Assembly: GCA_023053685.1 (NCBI GenBank)
Contig: JALIGW010000005.1
Span: 50,829,742-50,893,741, forward strand
Length of the DNA: 64,000 bases
From: Diadophis punctatus similis
Lineage: Eukaryota > Chordata > Lepidosauria > Squamata > Dipsadidae
Direction of reading: 5' to 3'
Shown: piece by piece, positions 10,635-22,610 of the stretch
Layout of the letters: each line of letters begins with the position of its first letter
Numbering within the stretch: the first letter of the stretch is position 1
The notes under the pieces: model-generated
What the model was told of the DNA's origin: nothing
Database searches by the model: none
What the model saw: only the letters and a program-made list of their open reading frames with translations
Made by a program: the position numbers and the translations under genes

Positions 10635-13310
10635 GTAAGTGGGCTTCTATTTTATTCAGTGGCTTTTTAATAATTTAAGCTATGGTTTTATTTTTCTTTT
10701 CTCAGCTAAAAATGATTGGTGTTAATACAGAAACAAATTTTAAAATCATTTTTATTTTTGCATGTATTTTTGAACAACTTGAATTTCTCAGTATACAGGC
10801 TTATTTTATTTTTTTCCTCAATAAATTTTATTTGTTTATGGTCTTTCAACATCTTATGTTGTGAGCATTTGCTTTCTGAGTTTCATACATCCATACAATA
10901 TTCTTAACAATATTTTTTGTTTTTAAAATAATTACAATCCATTATTATTTCATTTTCAATACATCTCTCACATTTCTTTTCCTCTTAATATCTGTCTTTA
11001 GTCTTTCCCCCCTCTTATTTTATCCCTATTTTAATTCCAGCAAACAAAGATGTGGTCATTTCCCAACTTATAAATATATTTCTAATATTAGTATATTTTA
11101 CTTCACTTATTTCCTAAACATTAATCAAAAATCAACTTATAATTTCTTTATCCTCTTTTCCACATCATTACTTTTCCCATACAAAATATATTTCAAAGTT
11201 ACATATTTCAATCTTTATATTTTCTTCTATTTTTCAATCTTCATCTTTTCTTATGTTATTTTATAACTTCATTTCTACATGTTATTCATACAAATATTTT
11301 ATCCTTATTACAATGAACAATTTTTCATACTTATGTAATACTAAATTAATTAAACATACACAATAACACTAATTTTATCTCTTATATCCCAACATCTATA
11401 ACTTCCTTTCTACACGTTTCTTCTATCATCAAACTTATATTCAAAAATATTACTTTTCTTCCCCCCCCATACAAAACATATTTAAAAGTTACATATTTTC
11501 AATCTTCATATTTTCTATTATCAGGCTTATATTCAAAAATATTACTACTAATTTACACCTTTTTATTTTTATTTTGTCAATTCTCTTTTAGCCTGCTCCA
11601 AAGTTATAATCCTCTTTTCTTTTTCTTTTTTGGTTGCCTCCCCCATATATCTTTTAGCTCTCTCTTTTCTATCTTTAACTCCTTTTTTTGCTATAGTCTC
11701 TATCTTTCTCTCTTCTCTTTTTCCCTTTTGTTGTCTGATATTGCTTTCAATTTTTCTAGTTTTTTCTTTCTTTTCCCTTCTAGCTTTCTTTTCCTTCCTT
11801 ATCCTTCCCATACCAGAGATCTTCCCCTTCTTCTTTGCTACCTTTTTCACCCTCTGTATTTCAATCATCCCTTTGTTGTATTTTCTTCTTGTTTCTTGGT
11901 TCCTCTGTTTCTTTCACTCTTCCAAAGTTCTCCATCTTTTCCTCATTTGACTGAACTGCATTTGTTATTTTTTGCATTATATTTTCCAGTTTCAGTTCTA
12001 TACGATCCATAACTTGAAATATTTATTTCGTTCCCACGCACTGCTTGTTTACAATAGTCTTAGTATCCTGGGGTATGCTTTCCACATCTTTATTTCCACT
12101 TGGTATCATTTTTGCAATCCACGTTATTTGTCCAACAAAAAGAAAAATTCTGAGAGTTACACCCTCTCTTTTTCTCCCAAAATGGCGCTCCTGCTTCAAA
12201 TCAGAAATTCCTCTTGATTATTCTGTGCTCTCAGTTCGTTATTTTATATTTATAAATCCAGTATATATAATACTCAATTTATATTAAGTCAAAGACTGCT
12301 TACAGTTCAAGTATCAATGTTTTTTTCTTTAAAATAGGGTATCATTCCAAAACCACATCTTTTAAATCTTCCAAGAAAAACTTTTTGTTTTCTTCCTAGT
12401 TCCCAAACATTCCCCCCCCCCCACAATTTTAGCATGCTTGACCTGCCGCTAATTTTCTCCCCCTCGTTTTTTGGGGGGATTGTTTTTAAAAGCAAACAAT
12501 CCCTTTTATCCCAGATCGCAAATCACTCACTGTTCCTCCTGCTCAGTCTTGTTAATTCTGGTTCTCCTTCAGCTTCATGGCAGCCATGTTTGCTGCCGCA
12601 GCTCCATCCCGTCAGCTAGGTACTTGCCAGCTTGGGGAGGGGAGATGTGGCTCCCCTCTACCTTCCTGGAGGTCCAGTTATAGTTTATTACAAGCAAAGA
12701 ATGACTCTCAGGCATGGAGTGTTCGAAGCCGGCCGCAGAGGTCACGATCCCGGCTTCCAATCTCGCCGAAGGAGGAACCGGAAGTCATTATACTGGTTCA
12801 GTCCTTGGAGGACATGCAAGAACTATAAAATACAAATATACAAAAAAAATGTCTAGGGTGTCACAAATTAGGATACGCTTTAGATTGGTAGATCCCAAAC
12901 CATTATATTTTGGGTGGCATGCCGATGTATGTTCTGACCTGCCTATGTGACAGAGTGGCCTAGGAAGTGATGATTAGGTAGTGATAATTCTCTGCCATAG
13001 AGTTTTTTTCTTATCTTCATAGAAATTATAGTATTCAGTTTAGGAAAGTTACTTCTTTAACAATTGATCTCCTTGTAGACTGTATATTTATTTTCCTTTG
13101 ATATTAATGTCCCAAACATTCTGAAAATCATGTTTGTGCCTTTTTTTCAAACTGATAGTAAACATGCTAAAACAGCTTTAAATGTTGTTTGTAATTATGT
13201 ATTTTAAACAAAAGTCCCATTATAAGATGCCTCCAAAGTGCATTTTGATCCTGTGACTATTCTGTTACAATACTGTTTACTTACTATTGTATTTTCTATG
13301 CATTTCACAG
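10635..13310 (+). other. DIPK2A: DIPK2A intron 2
   Basis: It is bounded by GTAAGT at 10635 and CATTTCACAG at 13301-13310. Most of it is one antisense L1-like element (10910-12830). Positions 12831-13310 show no recognisable repeat or ORF. The intron is 2676 bp. Confidence 0.92.
10910..12830 (-). mobile_element. Antisense L1-like element without ORF2 (HAL1-like)
   Basis: In the minus direction there is a GC-rich 5' region (about 12560-12830), then a purine-rich stretch with a Lys/Glu-rich frame at 11569-11868, then AT-rich sequence to about 10910. The 5' region shares CAGCTTC(A)(T/C)GGCAGCCAT and AATCTCGCC-type words with the element at 17961-19950. No reverse-transcriptase or endonuclease motif is visible. 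The layout resembles mammalian half-L1 elements that keep ORF1 and lose ORF2. It could also be an internally deleted L1. Boundaries are approximate. Confidence 0.6.
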
Positions 13311-13642
13311 ATAAACCTGAAAACTGGGATGTATGGTATGAAAGCAAATTTGATGACTGTGATAAAGAAGCTTGTCTTTCTTTCTCAAAGGAGATTTTGT
13401 GCACTCGGGTCACTGTGGATCATAATTACTATGCTATTTGTCAGAACCTTTTATCAAGACATGCCACCTGGCATGGCACTTCTGGAGGACTTCTTCATGA
13501 TCCTCCAGCTGATATTGCCAAAGATGGTCGACTTGAGGCCTTGCTGGATGAGTGTGCCAATCCAAAGAAGCGATATGGTAGATTCCAGGCTGCAAAAGAA
13601 TTACGTGAATATCTTGGACGATTAAGTAATAATGTGAGGTAG
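13311..13642 (+). CDS. DIPK2A: DIPK2A terminal coding exon
   Basis: The acceptor CATTTCACAG is followed by AT, which completes an Asn codon with the A at 10634, giving QNKPENWDVWYESKFDDC across the junction. The exon adds 109 codons and ends with NNVR and TAG at 13640-13642. This is the Cys-rich C-terminal lobe: five cysteines are visible (in FDDC, KEAC, EILC, YAIC and DEC), as expected for a disulfide-bonded secreted protein. The sequence includes CQNLLSRHATWHGTSGGLLH and ECANPKKRYGRFQAAKELRE. With exon 2 it gives about 211 residues, roughly half of the ~430-residue family length. No frameshift or premature stop is seen, so the gene looks intact here. The upstream frame from 13238 is intronic. 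Confidence 0.95.
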
Positions 13643-14132
13643 TTCATAGTGGGCGGACAGTCAGAAACTGTATCATGCTGGGGCAAGGACACAAGGACTA
13701 GTGAATTCTGAACCTGAAGCAAGAGAGCAACCAGAATGAGAAAATAAATTGCATAACACTGTTGCTACATGAAGGTTGACAAAAGTTACATATCCTACTA
13801 CAACTTGAGCTACTTTTAACTGAAATAGGAAGACTGAAAATATAATTGAATTCACTTTCTCAATAAGATTTCATTGTATTGTGAGAGTGCTACACTTCCT
13901 TGGAAAGTCAAGTTATATGGGCCTGTTTTAAAGGCTTTTATTTCTGATGTCATTATTCTGCTCTTATACAACTTACAAAAGAGGCATTTACATAGATGCT
14001 GATAATCCAAGGTGTCCTTGATTGTTTTTGTAACTGCTAGATTTTCATTTAATGTTGTGTGCTTTTTGAGTACAGGATTCCTCTTCTTATTCTGTTGTTG
14101 AATTCCTTTTGTTTCATATGTTTGTATGCCTT

Positions 14133-14174
14133 ATTAAAGATATGCTTGTAAAAGCTGTCTTAAATGTTGTGTGA
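14133..14174 (+). terminator. DIPK2A: Candidate proximal poly(A) site of DIPK2A
   Basis: ATTAAA at 14133-14138 is followed after about 30 bases by the GU-rich TGTTGTGTG. This is the usual hexamer plus downstream-element layout. It would give a 3' UTR of about 0.5 kb. Confidence 0.4.
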
Positions 14175-15980
14175 ACCTAACCTAGTTACGTTGGAATTGT
14201 TTATATTTCTACTGCAGGTAATACGTCACATCTTAGTTAAATAGAAAACTCCATCCTTTCAGTGTATAAAAGTATATGCTCATCAGGGAATTGAAATATA
14301 CAAACTATTTCAATGAAGACAAACAGTTTGAACCTGTCATGCTTACATTGATCCAGCAGAAATAGTGGGCTATAAGACAGCCATGACTACAGAAAGACTG
14401 ATTGATTTCCATGGATCAACTTTAAACATGACTAAAAGTAAACATTTTTTGTGTTAAAAAAGCAGTAGATAAATGATTTTTTTAAAAAAAAAATTGCTAC
14501 CATAGTAATCATAAGCCAAAGAAAATGGTTATGTGTAGTCTCTAATTGCTTAAAATAATGTACTGTAGTGGCACTAGCCTACTGACAAACATTTTAGTCA
14601 GTTATTATCATTCTACTACTAGTTAACAACAACATAAAAATGAGAAAATGCTTAGCAGGCTAGCATTCTGTATTCACAATTTTGCTAATTATAGGAACTA
14701 CTGTTTACAGGACTTAAATTTTGAGGTTTACTATCTAGTAGCAACCTTCATGTATACGGTAGAGGGCTTCATTGCATTTTGTGTAGTTATTATTATTTTT
14801 TCTCTGATGATTACTATTTGCCTGAAATTGTTCCCGCAGATCAGGAGTTGAAGAAGAAATTGGATCACTTCTAAAATTAACTTTTAAAAGGTATGGTTTT
14901 CTTTATTTACAGTAACTACTATAAAGGTTCTCTTCACTGGAACGATGAAGTTCTGATCATGACAAAGACTCCTAATTACAGCAACAATTAATTGACTACC
15001 AATATTTTAAAGTGGAATACAGATAAATTGTATACTAGGGATGATAAATATATTACTGAAAAATGTATTCGGACAAGTAGGATATAGCAGTATGAATGAG
15101 CTGAAAACTGCCCAATCCATTTCCAAACATGCAGAATATGTTAAAGGTATATAAAAGAAATGGCAAGGGCTATTGTTCTTTTTGGCTTGCTTAGCCATAT
15201 ACTATTACTTCTTTGCAAATTGTGTCTTTACAGTGTTACTTTCATTTAGTTGTTGAGCTGTCTCATGGAAAAATTTCTTGCTGTGGCAGTTTCTTTTATC
15301 TTTAATATGGCTGAATCAGAGCACATTAGGCATGTTAGCATTCTACGGACATAATCTATAGAATTTAGAGGGTAATATCCTGTTTAATTATATATAAAAA
15401 TAGTTTTGCCTAATTTTCTCTGGATTCTGTTACAATGTATTCCAATAGTATTTAGGTTGCTATAGTTCACACTTGAGCAAAACTGAAATGTGAGATTAAA
15501 CACTAGCCTGCTACAAAAAACCTTGCTTTATCGCAATTTTAATTTAATACCCACACTTTCTAATGGATAAGAAGCATTGTTGCTGTAGGCTTTAAACCAC
15601 AACACTACCAGCTACTGAGTTGGTTCAACTGCCAATGTTTCCTGGGAGTTTAAGGTTGGAATTCATGGTTCATCTTGAAATACTGTGCTGATAAGCAGGA
15701 TTCTGATGATAAAAGGAGTCCATAATTTTCAGTCTACAGGGAAACACCTATGTGGAAAGCAATAAGTTTTATTCAATTTGCACCTATCAAGTATTTATTG
15801 TACAGGGACAATTTATATTTTTAATCATTGCCCATGAAAAATGATAAAATATTTTTGAATGAGATGTTTGGGGTTTGTATGTGCATAAAAATGTCTTTTG
15901 TACTGTAACTGTTTAATTTGGTTATCAAAACTGTTTCTTGTGCCTTTATATTAAGGTTGTTTCTACAACTTCTCTTGAAT

Positions 15981-16012
15981 AATAAAAAATACTTAATTTT
16001 TTTTCTTGGCCT
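15981..16012 (+). terminator. DIPK2A: Candidate distal poly(A) site of DIPK2A
   Basis: The canonical AATAAA at 15981-15986 is followed by a U-rich element (TTTTTTTTCTTGG). It would give a 3' UTR of about 2.4 kb. Another canonical hexamer lies at 17005. Confidence 0.4.
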
Positions 16013-17561
16013 TGCTTAAATGTAATGCACTGGTGGTCCATTTTAATACTGAAAAGGGTTTTTACTCCACCATGAATAGCAACAAATATAAGTGCTTTTT
16101 GAAAAGGATAGAACTCATTTGTAGAGAAGAGTATCAGTACTAAAATCTCCAAATTTGGGCAAAATATTTCTTTTAAAAGTAATTAAAAGGGTTTCTAAGA
16201 TACGTTTACATGCGTTGTATAGTAGAAAGTGCTAATAAGAAATATATTTTTACTTTAATATTACCAGGAAATGTTCAGGATTTATGGATTTATTTTAGAC
16301 CTTATTACATCCATAAAGAAGTTAGGATTAGAATTGGGTTTTTTCCCCTTACAGCTGTTGCTTAGATATGTATGACACTATGAATGAGTGAAACATGGAA
16401 TGTATATTCTGTTATCAGAGAAAGATATACTTCACATATTTGGAAAGTTTTTGGATATGAACTTAACTGGATAGAAAACAAATTGGCTCAACAAATTAGC
16501 TGTACAGTTGATGGTTTTAAGGTCACTTGCATGTTAAATTATCAGTTCTGGAATATGCATAACAAAAAAGTGAGGTTTATGGGGAAGTGAAAGTAACAGT
16601 TGAAATGGATTTCCTCATGCAGAGAGATGACAGAACAATTTATAATTTACTTCAGTTTATGCATCTTTTGCTAAGAAGCAATTGCTGCTAAACTAAATAT
16701 ATTGCTGCTGTTTCCAGAAAAAAAGTTAAATGGTATTTTAGCTGTGGTATGTTTCGGATCTATACTAATTTTCTATAATTTCAGGTGTATACATTTAATT
16801 GTGATTTTGGAGTTTCTGATATTTCAGATCTGTTTATACAAAGATAATTTTTGTGAAACTACCATGGTACGCTAAAAAAGGAGATCAATTCCATGTTTTA
16901 AAAAATATTTTTGATATATTAAATTTAATTAAAAACAAAAATCTTGGCTTATCCAGATCTGAATTATTTTTTTTACACTGAACCACTTTTTTGGAAGTCA
17001 AGTCAATAAATTGCTATGCCTTGCTTACTGCTTAAGACTTACTTTCACCTTTCTAAAAGAGAAAAACGTGTCCATAATGTCTTAAGCAGCCAACGGTTGC
17101 TGTGTAACATGGCCTAACCTTTTACTTATGTCTCATTCTCTACACACCCACAAAAATGCATCAAAGCCAAAACCATAATTGGATGTGGGCTGAGCATTGG
17201 CACAACAGAAGGAACATTTTAGCATATTACTGTACAAAGATACTGAAAACAAACTTGTTTGAAAAGTTACAAAGTTCCAGAACATTGCTTTTTATTGCAA
17301 ACCAATAAGATATACTAAAAAAAAGAAGAGATTCCTTGATTAATACTCTTGGAAAAAATTACCAGGGGGTGGGTGGGTGGAGAAACTATAGTCCCTATAC
17401 TGAACAAAAGTCCCAGTAACATCAAGTTACTTAATCATTGAGGAATACTAGGACATGAAATTCAGCACCATCTGGAAAGTTTTATAACTAGGAACTATAA
17501 CAGTAGCCTCTGATTTTCCAAGGTTAAGGAATTTTTTAAAATCATACCTAGAAAATACAGG

Positions 17562-17955
17562 TAGACTTTGACTTACGAGAGATCACTTAGTGACCGTTCA
17601 AAGTTACACAAGACTCTCCAAAACTACTTGTGACCCAGTTTCAAAGTTATGACTGCTGTAGCACCCCTGCAGTCATTCACTCTTATGATGGACTGCAGGG
17701 ATCCTGTAGTGCTCATCCACCCACTCCGCTGGGTCCCTGCAGTGACTCATCTACCCAATGGAGATCAGGCAGATATAGTGGCACGAATCAACTGAAGCTT
17801 GCGAGCCTCCAGTTTCCTTTCCACCCAGTAATCAAGGGGAGATCGGGCAGACGGAGTTTGCAAACTCTAGCAATCAAAAGGAAATCCCACCCAAGAACTT
17901 GCAGGACTTCAAGCCTGCTCTCAGGCCCAGCAACACCTAATTTACCTTTCTGTTG
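17562..17955 (+). mobile_element. TA-flanked MITE, left end
   Basis: It starts ATA-CAGGTAGACTTTGACTTAC, with GACCGTTCAAAGTTAC just inside, as in the copy at 20587. The GC-richer interior runs until the antisense L1-like element begins near 17960. No right terminus is present. The frame at 17630-18061 crosses this junction and is not a gene. Confidence 0.65.
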
Positions 17956-17960
17956 TTTCA

Positions 17961-19950
17961 GTTCTTTTTTTAAAATTATTTATCTATTATTATTTTTGTA
18001 TATACATCAATATTATATGAACAGTGAGGCATCTGGGTATCATTTGTTTAAATACAGATAATAGTAATATTAATATTTGTTACATTAATCATATTTATGG
18101 AATTGTGCCATTATTATACATATTTATATTAGAGTGTGTTCATTGTTTAGTTGTTCAGTGTTTTGTGCGCCATTCTAATAACAATCACAATATTATTTAA
18201 ATGTACATAGTGATACCATCTTTCAACATCTAATCTATATCTAGCTATTACTTTTAGTATATTATATAAAAATATGTATGATATTCCCCCTTGATCTTGT
18301 TTCTACCTCTATTCTAACTCTCAATAAAGCCAATCTTATATTAAACAGCATTCCCTTTCTAACCATCATCTCTTGTCCGCTTTATTATTTCAATCCTTAT
18401 TCGTTTTTTGACTTGCCTCCCAAACTCCTCCCTTGGGTCTTTGTCTCTGTCTACATATTTTCTATTTAACCCAAATATTTCTTCCATCTGTACTATCTTT
18501 TGCTGCTGTACTCCGGAGGATCTGCCGAAGCCCTTATCTTCTCTTCAAAAATATCTTTCTTTTTATCCCATCCCATTTTTTGATCTCTTAATATATATTG
18601 TCCCTTATTTGATTCATAAGTCTTCATTGTCTTCTCCTCCTTCTCTTCTTGTTTTATTTGTTGATTTATCTGTTCTGTCTTTTCCTCTGGTCTTTCTATT
18701 ATCCCCTCTATTTCCTGTTTTATTATCTTTATTCATTGTCCCTTGTTGAACATTTTCTGATTTCCCCACAATGTCATGCATTAAGTCTTTTATCTCCCTC
18801 TGGTTCTTTATCAACAAATCATAAGTACTTTGGAGCATCAACACCATTTCTTTTTGAAATCCATTCATCTCCCCCTGACGCAACATCTTGTCTTATTTTG
18901 ATAGGCCCAAATATTGCTCAATAGCCTGTCAGTAGTCTGTCACTGCCCCAAAGTCTCAATTGTCTATTACCTCAGAAAGCCAGCTTAGAAACCATTTGCA
19001 CAATCCTAGCGTTGCTCTTCAGGGGAATGCAATAGTTATAGTTCTTTGTGTCCCACAGTTAGTCAATTAGTTCCATTTAATCCAGGAAGATCTCCAAATG
19101 TCTCCTTAAATCTACTTTGTAAGTTCAGTCAGAGATCTTGGCATTTAAAAGTCGCTTTCTTTAGGTGCCTTCCATAATATCACAGTTAAATCTACAATAA
19201 CCATAAAGTAGACAGATATAGAATAGTAGATAGCACAGCAGTCCTCCTTGTGTTATTTATTTCCACTTTTTTTTCCTTTGTCTTATCAGTATTTCCCAAG
19301 GTTGTAGGAGTTTAGTATACATTCCATTCACCAGTAGATGGCGGCTTCAGCTTAAATTTCAAAGTTGCACAAAATCTGACAAATATTTATTTCAGTTTTT
19401 TGCAGAGTCAATATTCAGACAAATAATTCCAGCATTTTAAAATGCCTTACCAAAATATTGCCAATAAAGTTTAAAAATCCAGTCTTTCCATATTTTAAAG
19501 ATTTTATGCTCTCCCTTTAGTTCCTTTTCTTTCGGGTCTATAATTTTTCTCTCTAATTATTTGCCGCTTTGACAAGCATTTCAGAGTCTCTTTTACAGGG
19601 TTCATTTTCTTTGGAGTTAGGGTCTAGATAAAAAAAGAATCACCTCAACCAGTTCCAATCACTGTTCATCTACACTGTTCCAGCACATTCTTTGTTTCTT
19701 CGGCTGCCCCAGCTTCACGGCAGCCATAATGGCTGCCTCTCCTTTTCATCATTGGATGGGAGGGAATCCCTGGGTCCAGCTGGAGAGCCACCGCTCTCCA
19801 CGACCTGCAGGGTCACCCTCCTTTTTTGTTACCCCTACAGGGTGACATTAGCCCCTTGGGGGGTCCTCCAATGAGGAGGATTCGGCCTGAGTTTGTGGAG
19901 CCCCGCTTCTCGCGTCTGATCTCGCCATGACGTCAAACTGGAAGCCTGTT
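17961..19950 (-). mobile_element. Antisense L1-like element without ORF2 (second copy)
   Basis: The plus strand is pyrimidine-rich. On the minus strand, 18614-18886 encodes a coiled-coil-like peptide (MLRQGEMNGFQKEMVLML followed by repeated Lys/Asp/Arg) of L1 ORF1 type. The 5' region at about 19660-19950 is GC-rich and shares CAGCTTCACGGCAGCCAT and GATCTCGCC words with the element at 10910-12830. No RRM-like ORF1 core and no reverse transcriptase are seen. The right end runs into the inverted repeat at 19955. Confidence 0.6.
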
Positions 19951-19954
19951 GTGT

Positions 19955-20270
19955 CAGTTCTGAAGAGACACCTAACTCTGTAGGATCAGTTCCTTACAGA
20001 GCCTCATGGCAAACTCTTCCGATTTTGCAACATGTTCTAGTCTCGCGATACTGTAAAGTTTTTTCTAAAGGAGCCTCCATTTTTTTAAGGAGGCTCCACA
20101 AACTGCATAAACAATTGGACCCTCCTTAGAAAATGGACCTTCCTTAAAAAATAAAGACTCCTTAAAAAAAACAGTATTGCGGCACTAGAACATGGTGCAA
20201 AATCGGAGGAATTTGCCATGATGCCCTGTAAGGAACTGATCCTGCAGGGCCAGGTGCCTCTTCAGAACTG
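19955..20270. repeat. 316-bp imperfect inverted repeat (99-nt arms)
   Basis: The left arm at 19955-20053 and the right arm at 20172-20270 are reverse complements with about a dozen mismatches, most of them transitions. Both outer ends read CAGTTCTGAAGAG. Inside is a smaller perfect hairpin: GGAGCCTCC at 20070-20078 against GGAGGCTCC at 20089-20097. No direct duplication of 8 bp flanks the arms. It may be a palindromic MITE or two inverted L1 5' ends. Confidence 0.85.
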
Positions 20271-20586
20271 AGGGGCTTCCACCTCTGAGGGTCTCCCCCC
20301 CCCCCCGAGTCACTGGGTGTTCAGTTTAATGACTCATTCATTTAATGTTTGAATCAGGGAGAGCAAGGAATGGGGTCATTAATTGAGGCTGTTTCAACTA
20401 ATGTCTGTCGCAACATATGGCCATAATGGGCAGGTTCCATTATGGTTGTATCTCGAGAACTGCCTGTAGAATTTTATTTTAATCTTATTCTATTGAATCT
20501 CTTAAAGACAAAAAATAGATAGTGATGTTTTAGTGCAGTGGTACAAATTCCACAGTTCCTTGCCATTAGTCAAATTTGTTGGGATT

Positions 20587-21006
20587 ATAGGTAGTCCTCA
20601 CTTTACAACCAATTGCTCAACGATCATTCAAAGTTATGGACGTCCCCAAAGCTACTTAACGTTTTTGAATGACCGCACATACCTCCCCCATGATTATGTG
20701 ATTGCATTTTGGGTACTTGGCAACGGATTCACCTTTATGGCCACTTGTAGCGTCCTATATGTGACTGATTTGCAAAGGTTTTTTTTTTTGCCAGTTTCCA
20801 ATATTTCTTTCCGATCACTGGCAAAAAATGCCTACTGGAGAAAATGAATTGAGTTTGCTTTCTTAACAACTGCTGTTTTCATTTAATGATCGTTACAAAA
20901 ATTGTCAAAAACTCAAGTCCAATCATGCAATGCCTCAACTTATTATCACACTAACTTACGATCATAATTCCGGACACAATTATGATCATAAATTGAGTAC
21001 TGCCTA
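20587..21006. mobile_element. TA-flanked MITE, ~420 bp
   Basis: The left end TATAGGTAGTCCTCACTTTA and the right end ATTGAGTACTGCCTATAA are inverted repeats. The interior shares TCATTCAAAGTTATGGA and GATTGCATTTTGGGTACTTG words with other copies. The open frame at 20533-20847 lies inside and is not a gene. Confidence 0.78.
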
Positions 21007-21339
21007 TAATGGAGATTGATCTAAAACATCTCTCAGGCTTTTCCTAGCATATTGGATGAGCCAATTAAATGTGCACAAAAAACTTTACTAAATAACATTT
21101 ATTATACAAAAGGATGGAATCCAGTAAGACAGAATTCAAGTGACTGATATAAAGCAAATGTTTATTATCTATGATGAGACTTACAGTATATTTATATTCT
21201 TGAGCCTCTAATGAGTCACAAATCATGGATGGGCAAACCTGGGTTCCTCTGATGCTGATCTTGATAATGGATAGATCCAAGAGATTGTTTTATGATTGTG
21301 AGAGAACTGTTTTAAAACATCTTGTGAACATCAAGCTGC

Positions 21340-22610
21340 CTAGTCTTTCCCTTTGTAGACTTTAGTTCAGCATTCAATACCATCATACCGGACATTCTTC
21401 TAACTAAACTAAATCAACTAGCGGTATCTGAACACACTTGTAAGAGGATCACAAGCTTCCTAACAGACAGGAAGCAGCAGGTGAAGCTAGGCAAAATCAC
21501 ATCAGATACCGGTACAATTAGCACAGCCCCCCCCCCCCCCCCAAGGCTGTGTACTCTCACCACTTCTCTCTATATACCAATGACTGCATCTCAAACGATC
21601 CATCTGTTAAACTACTGAAGTTTGCAGATGATACAACAGGATTGGTCTCATTCGAGACAACGATGAATCTGCATACAGATGGGAGGTTGAACAACTAGCC
21701 TCGTGTTGTGACCGGAACAATTTGGAACTGAACACACTCAAAACCGTAGAAATGGTGGTAGACTTTAGGAGAAACCCTCCCATTCTGCCACCTCTTACAA
21801 TACTAGACAACATAGTATCAACAGTAGAGACCTTCAAATTTCTAGGTTCTATCATATCTCAAGACCTAACATAAAAAACGTCATCAAAAAAGCACAACAA
21901 AGAATGTTCTTTCTGCGCCAACTCAGGAAGCTCAAACTGCCCAAGCAGCTGCTGATACAATTCTACAGAGGAATTATTGAGTCTGTCATCTGCACCTCTA
22001 TAACTGTCTGGTTCGGTTCTGCAACCCAACCAGACAGACACAGACTTCAGAGGATAATCAGAACTGCAGAAAAAACAATTGCTGCCAACCTGCCTTCCAT
22101 TGAGGACCTGTATACTACACGAGTCAAAAAGAGGACCGTGAATATATTTACAGACCCCTCACATCCTGGACATAAATTATTTCAACTCCTACCCTCAAAA
22201 TGACCTATAGAGCACTGCACACCAAGACAACTAGACACAATAATGGTTTTTTCCCAAACACCATCACTCTGCTAAACAAATAATTCCCTCACCACTATCA
22301 AACTATTCACTAAGACTGCATTACTATTACTATTAGTCTTCTCATCGTTCCTATCACCCATCTCCCACTTATGACTGTATGACTGTAACTTGTTGCTTGT
22401 ATCCTTACAATTTATATTCATATTGATTGTTTTCTGATTGCTTATTTGTACCCTATGACAATCATTAAGTGTTGTACCTCATGATTCTTGACAAATGTAT
22501 CTTTTATGTACACTGAGAGCATATGCACCAAAGACAAATTCCTTGTGTGTCCAATCACACTTGGCCAATAAAGAATTCTATTCTATACTATTCTATTCTA
22601 TATGATTAAG
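21340..22610 (+). mobile_element. Rex1/CR1-group LINE, 3' half, with (TTCTA)n tail
   Basis: Reverse-transcriptase motifs can be read in order across several frames: VDFSSAFNTI near 21355, GCVLSPLL-like sequence after a C-run near 21545, FADDTT at 21621-21638, and KTVEMVVDFRRNP near 21740. From 21904 an open frame gives FFLRQLRKLKLPKQLLIQFY, SITVWFGSAT and LQRIIRTAEKTI. This order matches Rex1-type ORF2 C-termini. The 3' end reads GGCCAATAAAGAATTCTATT followed by TTCTA repeats. A C-run and frameshifts make it inactive. The 5' end is missing. Confidence 0.85.

Larger units (their letters stand above)
13643..17010 (+). other. DIPK2A: DIPK2A 3' UTR and flank (end not resolved)
   Basis: This stretch directly follows the stop codon and holds no interspersed repeat I can identify, in contrast to what lies beyond 17560. 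That fits a long 3' UTR. Candidate poly(A) hexamers are AATAAA at 13743, ATTAAA at 14133, AATAAA at 15981 and AATAAA at 17005. Which one is used cannot be decided without transcript data. Open frames within it (14648-14851, 16384-16590) have no recognised product. Confidence 0.6.

Noticed and set aside
10682..12287. Overlapping plus-strand frames rich in Phe, Leu and Ser
   Set aside because: They are the pyrimidine strand of an antisense L1-like element and of AT-rich intron; there are no domains or splice support.
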